Part shown: positions 18,639-27,889 of the stretch, piece by piece
Layout of the letters: each line of letters opens with the position of its first letter
How positions within the stretch are numbered: position 1 is the stretch's first letter
Origin: Methanosarcina barkeri MS
Lineage (GTDB): Archaea; Halobacteriota; Methanosarcinia; Methanosarcinales; Methanosarcinaceae
Assembly (NCBI RefSeq): GCF_000970025.1
Contig: NZ_CP009528.1
Span: 2,653,168-2,717,167 of the forward strand
Reading direction: 5' to 3'
DNA: 64,000 nucleotides
Made by a program: the position numbers and the translations under genes
Notes under the pieces: model-generated
Told to the model about the DNA's origin: nothing
The model's input: only the letters and a program-made list of their open reading frames with translations
Databases searched by the model: none

Positions 18639-19296
18639 TCAGTTGTTTTCCTTAAATAATATTTTGAAGGTAGTTTCTGAATCTTTTTGAAGTTCAATTG
18701 TGCCTTCCAGCCGTTCAACAAGAATGTTTACAAGCTGTAGACCCAGAGAACCAGTATTCCTGAAATCAAGGCCTTCCGGAAAACCCAACCCATTGTCCGA
18801 AACTACCAGCGAATATTAACTATTTTTATTAACTGAGCTCTTTGCACCAATATTATTGGTGATATTACTTATACTTTTATTCTTTACATTCTCTTCAGCC
18901 TTGCAGAGTTTTATTCGGATTTCGCCTTTTCTGCCCTGAGGAAAAGCATGTTTCAAAGAATTGGATACAAGTTCATTAATAATTATTCCCATAGGAACTC
19001 TGCCGTGTCCATTCCAAGAAAGGTTTCTTCAACATCCAGGTGCATCCTGACATCGCCTCTGACAGTACTGTTACTCCACTGACTATGCCATATTGCCTGA
19101 GAAACTCACTGCATTCAAGGAGGATTTCGTTTTCTATATCTTCCAATAGAATCGTTTTTCTCAAAACAAGGGTACATTCTGCCTGAGACTTTTCTTTTAT
19201 GATAACCCTGTCTATAACTCCAGCTTTCCAGTCATATCTTGCCCTCAGAATGAAGTTTCCACCAGGCTCCTCCGTTTTTACTTGCATAGTTTCCAA
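18639..19296 (-). pseudogene. Decayed GAF / histidine kinase gene
   Basis: Read leftward, the first part (to about residue 75) looks like a piece of a GAF domain (YDWKAGVIDR, SQAECTLVLRKTILLEDIE, LRQYGIVSGVTVL). It then runs, via frame changes, into an ATPase domain: [15 protein letters not shown], then in another frame [20 protein letters not shown], an in-frame TAA, and DNGLGFPEGLDFRNTGSLGL to a TGA at 18639-18641. The dimerisation domain with the phospho-accepting His is missing. At least two frame changes and one stop make it non-functional. The N-box and G1 box are otherwise well preserved, so decay is recent. Confidence 0.82.
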
Positions 19297-19928
19297 TTAC
19301 AGAAACGAGTATCAATATCTTGATTGAAATTCAGGCTAACAACATCTTATGAGGATTTTTCTACTTTTATATTTTTCATTCCTTTAACTTAAAATTTTCT
19401 AGTTACTCTATCTTAAAAAATTAAAATGGATTTATATGTATCCACTATTTAAAAAGTTATATGGTATTATTGGAATTTTTTAAAATTCTCACGAGTTATT
19501 CAGAATTAGATAAGTAAAGTAGAGTATGCGGGATACAGTTTTTCGGAATATCTTCCAGTATGCAAGAAAACAGTTTTTCTAAATATCTACCAGAGTATTT
19601 TCTGTTTGCTTCAAGCATTCTCAACCTGTAGGAGGTCATCTTTGATTTTAAAAACTCCTATGTTTTAATAAAACTTAGTAATTATAAAATCATATTTAAC
19701 ATTAAATTGTTGTTTGCTAAAAAAACATTTTACATTGGAATATTTTTTGTTTGCAAACAATTTTTCATATAATTTATTTTAAATAAGTTTAGGAATAATT
19801 ATAGATTGTAAACTGAAGAGAACAGGTAAAAGATATCTGATCAAAGAGAATAGATTTCTATAACGTTAGAAAAAACGGATGGATCAACACAATGGGAAAT
19901 GACTGGTAGGGTATGTGAGTAAAGAATT
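19297..19928. other. AT-rich intergenic region
   Basis: No coding frame supported. A partial duplication is visible at about 19530-19600 (two copies of ACAGTTTTTC followed by AATATCTTCCAG / AATATCTACCAG). A GTTTGCAAAC palindrome is at about 19749-19758. Confidence 0.5.
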
Positions 19929-20022
19929 GCCTGGAAGAGATTCTAATCCGAATAATATAATAGGATATTTTCGGAGTTACTGTATCGGGGGCTACAGTAA
20001 AAGGAATAAAACTCTCCCAGGC
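19929..20022 (-). ncRNA. Candidate structured RNA, three-way junction
   Basis: Three nested or adjacent stems enclose 94 nt. The closing stem is 19929-19939 with 20012-20022 (GCCTGGGAGAG / CTCTTCCAGGC on the minus strand, one G-U). A second hairpin is 19947-19958 with 19965-19975 (TCCGAA plus AATAT after a one-base bulge, six-base loop). A third is TTACTGTA / TACAGTAA at 19977-19984 and 19993-20000 with an eight-base G-rich loop. On the plus strand the closing stem has an A-C mismatch, on the minus strand a G-U pair, which favours minus-strand transcription. No family recognised; no protein frame crosses it. A DNA-level element (relic of a mobile end) is the alternative. Confidence 0.4.
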
Positions 20023-20466
20023 TCTTTCTAATCTTCTTAAAGCGCTTTTTAGGATTTCAATTGTTTTTAGGGTCTTAATTGTTTTTAGGGTTAATTGTTT
20101 TTAGGGTTTCAATTGTTTTTAATTGATACTTTTTGAACCGGGCATCTATAAAGTGAAAACTCGCATCAGACATTTTTAAGTAAAGGCAGTCCTGAAAAAA
20201 GTGGCATGCATATTGGTTGCACGGCACTGAACATTTTTTCCGTGTGCAAAGCAAACTTTTTAGTTGCCATTTTTTCATTCTTGCCGATGCAATAGCAACG
20301 CCCGTGAAAATAGGTGATAGGTATTCGAGCCGGTAATTTTAGCTATCAGGGCAATACTGTTTGTAAGAACCAATGACAGTTTTTTGCCGAATAAAAGTAC
20401 TTTTTACTCTCTTTCCTTTTACTCTCTTTCCTTTTACTATTTTTCCATTTACATTCTCCACATTTT
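20023..20466. repeat. Repeat-bearing spacer (CAATTGTTTTTAGGGT units)
   Basis: Four degenerate copies of TTAATTGTTTTTAGGGT lie at about 20055-20125, and TTACTCTCTTTCC is repeated at about 20400-20430. A minus frame at 20075-20278 (67 aa) runs into the repeat and has no clear ribosome site, so it is not accepted as a gene. Confidence 0.6.
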
Positions 20467-21150
20467 TTACGGAGCCATGATTTTTCCATCCACTAGCCTG
20501 ATGATTCTATCAGCTTTTAAGGCCATATCATCGTTATGAGTAACTACAATAAATGTCTGATTATATTCCTTATTAAGCTGCCTCAACAGCTCGTAGATCA
20601 TGTCACCCGTTTTTGTATCAAGGTTGCCTGTTGGCTCATCTCCCAGTACAATTGCAGGGGAACAGCTTAATGCTCTTGCTATTGCAACCCTCTGATTCTG
20701 CCCTCCTGAAAGTTCACCGGGTTTGTGATCCATCCGGTCTTCAAGTCCTACCTCTTTCAGGAGTTTTTCGGAAATTTCCTTTGCTTCTTTCCTCTTTTTT
20801 CCAGCAATTAAAAGTGGCATCATTACATTTTCCAGGGCTGTAAAATCAGGGAGCAAATGATGGTACTGGAAAACAAAACCAAGCATCCTGTTTCTTATCT
20901 CAGAACGTTCTTTGTCAGACATATTTGTTACATCATTTCTATCTATCAGTAGAGTGCCTGAGCTCGGAGTATCCAGCAGGCCTATTAAATGCATAAGTGT
21001 ACTTTTGCCTGAACCCGACGGCCCGACAATTGCAATGAATTCCCCTTTTTTTATCTTCAGAGTTGCATTATCGAGAGCATGGAATTCCATCCCGTTTTGA
21101 TAGGTTTTTGTCAGGTATTTAAGCTCGATTATTGGGCTTTCTTCTGTCAT
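20467..21150 (-). CDS. ABC transporter ATPase, LolD/MacB type (cassette 1)
   Basis: About 227 aa from ATG 21150 (MTEESPIIELKYLTKTYQNG). Walker A GPSGSGKST, Q-loop region FVFQYHHLLPDFTALENVMM, signature LSGGQNQRVAIARAL, Walker B AIVLGDEPTGNLD and the switch His in IVVTHND are all present. The sub-family (LolD, FtsE, MacB) pairs with FtsX-like permeases and powers extrusion or mechanical transmission rather than uptake. It is last in a minus-strand cassette of four genes; the second cassette has a close paralogue at 27206-27889. Confidence 0.94.
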   Translation of the reverse strand: MTEESPIIELKYLTKTYQNGMEFHALDNATLKIKKGEFIAIVGPSGSGKSTLMHLIGLLDTPSSGTLLIDRNDVTNMSDKERSEIRNRMLGFVFQYHHLLPDFTALENVMMPLLIAGKKRKEAKEISEKLLKEVGLEDRMDHKPGELSGGQNQRVAIARALSCSPAIVLGDEPTGNLDTKTGDMIYELLRQLNKEYNQTFIVVTHNDDMALKADRIIRLVDGKIMAP

Positions 21151-21403
21151 ACTTTTTCTGCGCCTCATTGAGAGTTATTGAAATTTAAACAATCAGGGTT
21201 TTATTGGCTCTTACAGTCAGGATTTTATTGGTTCTTACAGTCAGGGTTTATTGACTCTTTTTTGATTTTAACTGCGCAAATTTTCAAATTTTATTATGTA
21301 GGTATTAGGTGAATATTAGGCGGACAATTTTAGATGTATAAATCAATTATATACTAAACCCAAGCAGCAGACTGCTTTATTACACCCGTGAGAAGTGATC
21401 ATA

Positions 21404-22573
21404 TCAGGCACTTTCTATGGCTTTTACAGGGTCAAGCTTTGCAGCCTTCCGTGCAGGGTAAATACCTGAGATTATGTTGATTATGAAAGCAAAGAAAGCA
21501 GCATATACGAAGTTGAGAGGGTCGACTTCAAGAGGAAGTGTCTGAAGCCCGAAATACATCTCCTGAGGGACTGCGATTTTATAGCTCTGCAGAGTAATGG
21601 TTGCAATATAACCCAGAATAGTACCCAAAACCAGCCCCATAGCTCCGAGAATTACAGACTGGAAAAGAAAAACAATCATTATGCTTTTTTGAGAAGCTCC
21701 CATAGCTTTTAAGATACCTATTTCTCGGGTTCGCTGAGCAACAATGGTAATCAGAGTATTTGCAATCCCGAACCCGGCAATCCCGTAAATAAGGATATAG
21801 AAAACGTTTACGAAAACCTTCTGAGTGTTTAGAAGATTAAGGATTTCTGCATTTGTTTCTATCCAGCTTACTGCATTAAGATCGGTTTCTTTTTCAATTG
21901 AGCTTGATATAACGTCGGCCTGGTACGGGTCTGCGACCCTGACCCCTATTGTGCTTACAACTCCAGGTTCATTGAAGAAATCCTGCAATGAATCCAGCCT
22001 TGCATAGGCTGTCACCTCATCTGCAGCCGTTCCGGTATGGATCAGACCTATAACCTTAAAAGAAGTTGTTTTTGAGCCCGGAAACACTGCATCTACCCGG
22101 TCTCCAGGCTGAACCTCAAGATTTTCCGCAAGCTTATCTCCAAGTATGATTCCATTTCTTGTATGGGTGAGCGATAGAAAGCTCCCTTCTATCATATCCT
22201 TGCTTACCCGCATAACCTTATCTTCAGCCTCAGGTTCAACTCCCTGAAGTGAAATACCCTCTGCATTATCCTTATATTCCAGGGCTGCCTGACCCAGATA
22301 TTTGGGAGACAACGCTATAACTCCTTCTTTTTCCGAAATCAGGGCCGAATTATATTTGTAAAGATGAATAAACCCGTCTTTTTCATCCTGAGGATTGATA
22401 ACAATATGGGGATTGTTCTCAGTACTGGACTTTATAAGCTCTCCTTGAAAGCCAGAAAGCATTGCCATCATTACCGTAATTACGGCTACGGCAAGGGCAA
22501 CTGCAAGTATGGCAAAAAAAGTTTGCCTTTTTCTGGAAAAAACTTGCCTCAATGCGATTTTCAATTCATACAT
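21404..22573 (-). CDS. FtsX/MacB-type ABC permease A (cassette 1)
   Basis: 389 aa from ATG 22573 (MYELKIALRQVFSRKRQT), with GGAG eight bases upstream. The layout is one N-terminal transmembrane helix (FFAILAVALAVAVITVMMAM), a large extracytoplasmic domain, then three C-terminal helices including GIGILKAMGA-type coupling sequence (REIGILKAMGASQKSI). The end is YPARKAAKLDPVKAIESA, the standard FtsX/MacB terminus. It probably forms a heterodimer with permease B. The paralogue in cassette 2 is 28083-29252. Confidence 0.93.
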   Translation of the reverse strand: MYELKIALRQVFSRKRQTFFAILAVALAVAVITVMMAMLSGFQGELIKSSTENNPHIVINPQDEKDGFIHLYKYNSALISEKEGVIALSPKYLGQAALEYKDNAEGISLQGVEPEAEDKVMRVSKDMIEGSFLSLTHTRNGIILGDKLAENLEVQPGDRVDAVFPGSKTTSFKVIGLIHTGTAADEVTAYARLDSLQDFFNEPGVVSTIGVRVADPYQADVISSSIEKETDLNAVSWIETNAEILNLLNTQKVFVNVFYILIYGIAGFGIANTLITIVAQRTREIGILKAMGASQKSIMIVFLFQSVILGAMGLVLGTILGYIATITLQSYKIAVPQEMYFGLQTLPLEVDPLNFVYAAFFAFIINIISGIYPARKAAKLDPVKAIESA

Positions 22574-22708
22574 ATGAATTAGCTCCTGGAGATAATGCAT
22601 TTTAGAGTTTTTAGTCAGCAGGGAATCTCATAATTTCCAGAATATATAATCTGTCAAAATATTTTATTAATGTAACTTAATAATTTAATTTTAAATAAGC
22701 CAGGGAAT

Positions 22709-22768
22709 AATCTTAAATCTGACTTATTTTGAACTGATAGCTTTCACGGGGTCATCTTAAATCTGTAC
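22709..22768. repeat. Tandem duplication of the permease B 3' end
   Basis: The segment 22711-22754 is repeated at about 22756-22798, where it contains the last codons of permease B (DPVKAISSK). The extra copy lies after the stop codon and encodes nothing. Confidence 0.8.
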
Positions 22769-23938
22769 TTATTTTGAACTGATAGCTTTCACGGGGTCGA
22801 GTTTAGCTGCCTGCTGGGCAGGGTAAATCCCGGCAATAAGGTTCAGCAGAAAAACTGCAATAATAATGACCAGAATATCTCCAGTTCGGACTATAATGGG
22901 AATGGTTGTCATGCCGCCGTAAAATTCTGAGGAAGCAGCTGGCATTTCGTACTGACCTAATCCCAGGGATATTGCAACTCCTGTAAGAGTCCCGATAAGA
23001 GCACCTAGCAAACCCAAAATACCGCTTTGAAGTACAAAGATTGTCCTGATACTGGAAACCGTAGCTCCCATAGCCCTAAGCATACCGATTTGGCTTGTAG
23101 CACCGATAACTGAAAGATTCAGAGCGCTAACCACTCCAAAAGAAGCAATAACTATAATCAGACCAAGGACTACATTGTTGGAAGTGCTCTCAATGGCAAT
23201 TGTCCTAAGAATTTCAGGATTGGTTTCGGTCCAGCCTTTTGCTTTATAGCCGGCCTTTTTGATCTTAGCAGCAACTTCCCTGTCCCTATTAAAATCCTCA
23301 AGCCTGACAGAAAGACCGTTAATCACATCCGGAACATTGTAGAATTCCTGGGCGGTATCCAGGGATGTATAAGTAAGGGATTCGTCCAGAGGCGAACCGG
23401 TATGAAAAATTCCAACTACTCTCAGGGACAGAGGGGTTGCATTTGGAAAAGACACATCAACCGAGTCTCCAGGATTAACCTCAAGCTTATCTGCCAGTTT
23501 CGAGCCAATTACCACCGTATTTCTCGAATATTCAAGTTCCCTGAAATTTCCTTCAACCATATCAGCTTCAATGGCGCTGATATTGTTTTCCTGTAGAGGG
23601 ATGACGCCTTTCAGCTCGGCGTTAAAGGAATTTGTCTTGAACTTGAAGGACGCTTTTCCTGTAAGAAACGGAGAAACTGCAGAAACACTCTCTATTTTTT
23701 CAGTTTTTTCGATGAGGGTTCTGTAAAGGTAAATATAGTCTTCACCTTCCTGCGGAGATACCGAGACGTGAGGAAGTTTATTTACGGTAGTGTTATAGAG
23801 TTCGCCAGTAAAACCAACCATAACCGCCTGGGAAACGGTAAGTACCATTACAGCAAGAGCTATAGCTCCAACTGAAAGAATTGTCTGGAATTTTCTTGCC
23901 CGAATCTGCCTGAGCGCAATAAAGAGTTCATAACGCAT
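22769..23938 (-). CDS. FtsX/MacB-type ABC permease B (cassette 1)
   Basis: 389 aa from ATG 23938 (MRYELFIALRQIRARKFQTI). Same four-helix layout as permease A: an N-terminal helix (LSVGAIALAVMVLTVSQAVM), an extracytoplasmic domain, then C-terminal helices with QIGMLRAMGATVSSIRTIF and the terminus YPAQQAAKLDPVKAISSK. The start overlaps the end of the exported-protein gene, indicating coupled translation. An upstream frame extension to 24001 is hydrophilic and overlaps the neighbour, so it is not used. Confidence 0.93.
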   Translation of the reverse strand: MRYELFIALRQIRARKFQTILSVGAIALAVMVLTVSQAVMVGFTGELYNTTVNKLPHVSVSPQEGEDYIYLYRTLIEKTEKIESVSAVSPFLTGKASFKFKTNSFNAELKGVIPLQENNISAIEADMVEGNFRELEYSRNTVVIGSKLADKLEVNPGDSVDVSFPNATPLSLRVVGIFHTGSPLDESLTYTSLDTAQEFYNVPDVINGLSVRLEDFNRDREVAAKIKKAGYKAKGWTETNPEILRTIAIESTSNNVVLGLIIVIASFGVVSALNLSVIGATSQIGMLRAMGATVSSIRTIFVLQSGILGLLGALIGTLTGVAISLGLGQYEMPAASSEFYGGMTTIPIIVRTGDILVIIIAVFLLNLIAGIYPAQQAAKLDPVKAISSK

Positions 23939-23963
23939 GGGACTCACAGCCTTCAATCTGGTT

Positions 23964-25112
23964 TCAAATTTTATTTCTGAAAAGGGCAAAAATCGCCGCA
24001 AGCCCTGAAACTAAAGCTGCCGCAGAAAAACCCGGGATTCCTTTTTCGTCTGAAGTCTCTGTTTCTGAAGTAGTATTATTTACCAGGCTAACGCTGGAAT
24101 TTTGGGAGAGATCGGATTCGATAACTGTTTCCCTGTGCTCAATAATGTCACCGTCGTTTCCCAGAAGTTCGATCTCAAGCCTGTAGATCCCTTCAGTAAG
24201 CCTGTGGCTCCAGGCTACTTCAACGGTTTCGTCATCGTTATTCAGCAACACTGGAACCCTTTGCTGAACAGATTCAACAAGACTGGAGTTCCCTATTTCA
24301 GAAGTTGCTTTCAGTTTGTATACAGAAAAAATCAGTTTTCCTTCAAAAGGCACCTGAGAACGCCCATAAACAGTTGCACTTGCTCCGGTCTCATCTTTGT
24401 AGATATCGGTAATCTCAGCATCGTCTCTAGCAGTGAACCTCTCGGCTGAGCTTATAACCTCCTTATCAGGAGAATAAACCTGAATCTTTACTCTTCCAGC
24501 ATACTCTTTATTGTTTTCAAGAAGTGTACCCCAGGGAGCGGAAAAAATATCCGGAGCGCTGGTAAGTGATAATTTTTCAGCTTTTGTTGTATAAACGACA
24601 TCCGAACCATTTACAAGCATATATTCGATATCAAAAAGTGAGGCTTCTTTTGGAGAAAGTGCAACGCTGATTCCCTGGGAGTTAGCTACCAGGTCATTGA
24701 CCTGAAGCCTTGAAGCAGAATTAGTGCCGTAAGCAAAATTATACTCAGACTCTGAAAGAACCTTGTTTCCTTCAAGAAGCTGAGCCTTTATCTTATAAGC
24801 TCCGCGTTCGGAACTTCCGACATTCCAGAAACCAACCTTTATTACCTGTTTATTTGCAGGAATGCTATCAACTGAAAATACCTGTCTGTCAAGCATTTCC
24901 TCATTTGTTCCCACGGGTCTGACAAGAAGCACCTCAAGGTTCAAGTTGTTTTCTGGCTGGTCCGAGTAGATGGTTACATCAAAGGACTCAAGATCACTAT
25001 AAAGATCGGCTATGTAGGCTGTACTCGTTTCTCCAGTGTGAGAATTCTCGGATGCAGAGGCCGGAAAAACTGATATAAGGTAAAAAGTAAGTAAGAAAAG
25101 TGCAGCTTTCAT
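23964..25112 (-). CDS. Exported protein with PGF-CTERM-like anchor (cassette 1)
   Basis: 382 aa. It has an N-terminal signal peptide (MKAALFLLTFYLISVFPASA), a long extracellular part of beta-rich, Asn-glycosylation-prone sequence, and a C-terminal tripartite tail: Asn/Thr/Ser/Glu linker, PGF, a hydrophobic helix and a short basic end (PGFSAAALVSGLAAIFALFR). This resembles the PGF-CTERM signal processed by archaeosortase. GGGGTAA precedes the ATG. It is the first gene of the cassette and likely the external partner of the transporter; its ligand is unknown. The paralogue at 30592-31761 lacks the PGF. Confidence 0.87.
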   Translation of the reverse strand: MKAALFLLTFYLISVFPASASENSHTGETSTAYIADLYSDLESFDVTIYSDQPENNLNLEVLLVRPVGTNEEMLDRQVFSVDSIPANKQVIKVGFWNVGSSERGAYKIKAQLLEGNKVLSESEYNFAYGTNSASRLQVNDLVANSQGISVALSPKEASLFDIEYMLVNGSDVVYTTKAEKLSLTSAPDIFSAPWGTLLENNKEYAGRVKIQVYSPDKEVISSAERFTARDDAEITDIYKDETGASATVYGRSQVPFEGKLIFSVYKLKATSEIGNSSLVESVQQRVPVLLNNDDETVEVAWSHRLTEGIYRLEIELLGNDGDIIEHRETVIESDLSQNSSVSLVNNTTSETETSDEKGIPGFSAAALVSGLAAIFALFRNKI

Positions 25113-25241
25113 TGTCTTTTACCCCGGTTCTGTATATAACAATTATTAAAATACATTTTTATAAAAATCGTTGAACTGCGTTTCAATCTTAGAGACTTTG
25201 GATTATTTCTGGACTTTGTATAAAATTCTATTAATCTTTTA

Positions 25242-25398
25242 TGCATACAACTTATTAATAAAGGTTTTTGAACATTGTTCACTTAGAGTATTGATGCATA
25301 CGAATTATTAATAAAGTTTTGAATATTGTTCACTTAGAGTATTGATGCATACGATTTATTAATAAAGTTTTGAATATTGTTCACTTAGGAGATATCAG
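25242..25398 (+). promoter_or_regulatory. Triple operator array upstream of TetR-1 (51-bp tandem repeat)
   Basis: Three 51-bp copies each hold one palindrome: TGAACATTGTTCA at 25269-25281, TGAATATTGTTCA at 25320-25332 and 25371-25383. They lie between the exported-protein gene (leftward) and tetR-1 (rightward), so one regulator could control both. Related palindromes precede the TetR-1 relic at 32129 and 32183. Assignment to TetR-1 is inferred from position and conservation. Confidence 0.65.
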
Positions 25399-26031
25399 AT
25401 GCGGGATAAAATAATTGTTCAAAAAAATCAAAAGAGTACAAAACGGGATAAAAAGGCAAAAATCATTACCATCCAGGATGCCATGTGCATGCTGATAGAG
25501 ACAAAAGGCTATGAAAACGTGACTATCCGGGACATAGCTGAAGCTGCCAGCGTGAGTATAGGACTGATCTATAAGTATTTCCCGGGAGGCAAGTTTGACA
25601 TCCTTAAGGAGATCGGTTATAGATACACGGATGAGTTATTGAGGATAAAACAGCCAGAAACTATTGATTTTAATGATTTTCCGGGTTACATGAGAGATGT
25701 TATCAAAAATATGCAGCAATTCTACAAAGATAATAGTCCTTTAATAAAAGCGTTGATCATGGCCACACTGAGCGATAGCGAAATCATGGATGAAATCAAA
25801 AAGATGGATGTCAAAGACTACAAGACCGCATCCGAATTTTTTTGCCGTTTCAATGGCGTTGATATAGGTAATAAAGACCCCCTGGAAGTCCTTGTATGTT
25901 GGGGGTTTACTGTAAAAAGCATTATTCTCTGTGACATCATCTGCCCTCTGCCTCTCATGGACGAAGAAGCCCTGACTGACCTGATGGTCGATCTATCTTT
26001 GAAGATATGGGGTTATCAAGAGGGAGCATGA
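25399..26031 (+). CDS. TetR-family regulator 1
   Basis: 210 aa. The N-terminal helix-turn-helix is clear: ITIQDAMCMLIETKGYENVT, then IRDIAEAASVSIGLIYKYFP. The C-terminal ligand domain is divergent as usual. It is transcribed away from the export cassette and preceded by three operator-like palindromes and an AGGAGAT ribosome site, so it probably represses itself and cassette 1. The effector is unknown. A truncated relic of a paralogue is at 32211-32312. Confidence 0.9.
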   Translation: MRDKIIVQKNQKSTKRDKKAKIITIQDAMCMLIETKGYENVTIRDIAEAASVSIGLIYKYFPGGKFDILKEIGYRYTDELLRIKQPETIDFNDFPGYMRDVIKNMQQFYKDNSPLIKALIMATLSDSEIMDEIKKMDVKDYKTASEFFCRFNGVDIGNKDPLEVLVCWGFTVKSIILCDIICPLPLMDEEALTDLMVDLSLKIWGYQEGA

Positions 26032-26366
26032 GTTTTTTTCAGGTGCACGCCAGCTAGATTAGGCAGTGTCAATATTCAACAATGTAAGCATCACTCCTGA
26101 TACGACATCTCGGTTTGAGTGATCTGTCAGCGATTTTCGGCCGGGATCGGAACTTCCGTAGTGTTCTCTTTGGGACGTGCAGTCATCAGTTCTTTGATGC
26201 CAATAGTTTCCCCAACAACTTCGCCACTACTGCCGGTCGTTCACAGGCTTGAAAGTAAACAAGATGCCAGCCGCATCTCCTTCGATAAGGTGTCGGACAA
26301 CTACGTGGGCCAGTTTTTTGTTAATATTCCACATTTTTCTTGACAAATATCTTTTTATCATATAAA
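26032..26366. other. Spacer between the two TetR genes
   Basis: An open plus frame (26119-26343, 74 aa) covers it but shows no family motif and has no ribosome site. Its composition is more GC-rich than nearby spacers, so it could be a relic of a gene I do not recognise. Confidence 0.4.
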
Positions 26367-26394
26367 ATAACACATGTTATATAACAAATAATAA
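26367..26394 (+). promoter_or_regulatory. Operator-like palindromes upstream of TetR-2
   Basis: ATAACACATGTTAT (26367-26380, near-perfect palindrome) is followed directly by the half-matching ATAACAAATAATAA. The same tandem pair occurs as ATAACATATGTTAT-ATAACAAATGTTAT at 32070-32097 before the TetR-2 relic. It lies 17 bp before the gene, overlapping the expected TATA/start region, which suits repression. Confidence 0.65.
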
Positions 26395-26410
26395 TTAAAG
26401 AGGGATCTGT

Positions 26411-26998
26411 ATGCCACCCAAAACAAAATTTGACAAAGAAGCTATTGTAGAAGCCGCTTTTGACATCGCTAAAGAAGAAGGCTTTGCTAGCATAACCGCT
26501 CGCAGCGTGGCGAAACGTCTCCATTGTTCGGTTGCGCCGATCTATCTCAATTTCGAAACAATTGATGATTTGATTAAAGCTGTTGTCGAACGTGTTTTTG
26601 CCCTTTCGGATGAATTGATGAAAAAACAAGAAGGATCGGACCTCTTTGAAAATATCGGAAAAGCCAGTTTAGCGTTTGCACGGGAGTACCCTGTCCTTTT
26701 TCGTGAACTAGTAATACAGCAAAATCCATACATGGCTTCGTATGAAAACGTTCAGGAGGCTATTGTTAAGGTACTGGCTGAAGACGAAAACTTGCGCGGT
26801 TTGACGTACGAAGAACGCAGGCGCCTGCTTTTAAAAATGCGGATCTTTCAAATGGGAATCTCGGTCATGGCTGCCAATGGTCAGCTGCCTTCCTGGCTTG
26901 ATGACCAGGCTGCTGAGGCGCTTCTTCTGGAAATGGGAGAGGATCTCCTGCGTATCCAACAAATTAAACAAAAGGAGATGGAGCAATTAAAAAAATAA
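26411..26998 (+). CDS. TetR-family regulator 2
   Basis: 195 aa. DNA-binding domain KEAIVEAAFDIAKEEGFASI, TARSVAKRLHCSVAPIYLNF (the Tyr after the recognition helix is typical of TetR). The rest is a helical ligand domain. A GAGGGATC site precedes the ATG. Two tandem ATAAC-N4-GTTAT-like sites upstream suggest autoregulation. A shortened relic of a paralogue lies at 31866-32058 beside cassette 2. Confidence 0.9.
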   Translation: MPPKTKFDKEAIVEAAFDIAKEEGFASITARSVAKRLHCSVAPIYLNFETIDDLIKAVVERVFALSDELMKKQEGSDLFENIGKASLAFAREYPVLFRELVIQQNPYMASYENVQEAIVKVLAEDENLRGLTYEERRRLLLKMRIFQMGISVMAANGQLPSWLDDQAAEALLLEMGEDLLRIQQIKQKEMEQLKK

Positions 26999-27205
26999 TT
27001 ATTATAGGTGGGATATCACCGGATTGATGTAGATAGCAAGTACAAGTTTTCCAGTAGACTCTCGCCAAATACCCAGAGCTGGATGCGACAAGTGGCTTGC
27101 CTGTATGCAGTGGGCAGAGTAAAGTTTTCCACGCAGCCGGAATGCCTGAAATGCTCATAAGTCTTCCTTTTGCATTCTTTATTTTTTCTCCTTACTGAAC
27201 TGTAA
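26999..27205. other. Spacer between TetR-2 and cassette 2
   Basis: Genes converge here. No gene supported; two copies of TTACTGAACTGTAAT are at about 27194-27222. Confidence 0.5.
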
Positions 27206-27889
27206 TTACTGAACTGTAATTTTCCCATCTACAAGCCTGATAATTTTATCAGCTTTTGAAGCCAGACTTTCGCTATGGGTTACTACGATAAATGTCTGAT
27301 TATACTCCCTGTTCAGCTGCCTGAGAAGTTCATAGATCATGCCACCCGTTTTTGTATCAAGGTTACCTGTAGGTTCATCCCCGAGCACAATTGAAGGGGA
27401 GCAGCTCAATGCTCTTGCTATTGCAACCCTCTGGTTCTGCCCTCCTGAAAGTTCATTAGGTCTGTGATCCATTTTCTCTTCAAGTCCGACTTCTTTCAGA
27501 AGTTTTTCGGCAATTTCTCTTGCTCCTTTCTTCTTTTTCCCAGAAATCAAAAGTGGCATCATTACGTTTTCCAGAGCTGTGAAATCGGGAAGCAGGTGAT
27601 GATACTGGAAAACAAAACCAAGTGTCCTGTTTCTTATCTCAGAAAGTTCTTTATCCGACATTTTTGTTACATCGTTTCTGTCTATCAGGAGGGTACCTGA
27701 ACTAGGAGTGTCCAGCAGGCCTATAAGGTGCATGAGTGTACTTTTGCCTGAACCCGACGGCCCGACAATTGCAATGAATTCTCCTCTCTCAATATTCAGG
27801 TTCACACTATCAAGGGCATTAAACTCCACTCCGTTTTTATAGGTCTTTGTCAGATTTTTAATCTCAATAATTGGGCTTTCTTCTGTCAT
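27206..27889 (-). CDS. ABC transporter ATPase, LolD/MacB type (cassette 2)
   Basis: About 227 aa from ATG 27889, with GAGGTGAT eight bases upstream. It is nearly collinear with the cassette 1 ATPase: GPSGSGKST, FVFQYHHLLPDFTALENVMM, LSGGQNQRVAIARAL, SIVLGDEPTGNLD, IVVTHSE. Differences are spread through the protein, as expected for an old tandem duplication. All catalytic motifs are intact. Confidence 0.94.
   Translation of the reverse strand: MTEESPIIEIKNLTKTYKNGVEFNALDSVNLNIERGEFIAIVGPSGSGKSTLMHLIGLLDTPSSGTLLIDRNDVTKMSDKELSEIRNRTLGFVFQYHHLLPDFTALENVMMPLLISGKKKKGAREIAEKLLKEVGLEEKMDHRPNELSGGQNQRVAIARALSCSPSIVLGDEPTGNLDTKTGGMIYELLRQLNREYNQTFIVVTHSESLASKADKIIRLVDGKITVQ

Noticed and set aside
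20075-20278. Minus-strand 67-codon frame with several Cys
   Set aside because: No ribosome site, and its 3' part is made of a tandem repeat. Not impossible, but not supported.
26119-26343. Plus-strand 74-codon frame between the TetR genes
   Set aside because: No recognised motif and no ribosome site; kept only as a possible relic in the spacer entry.
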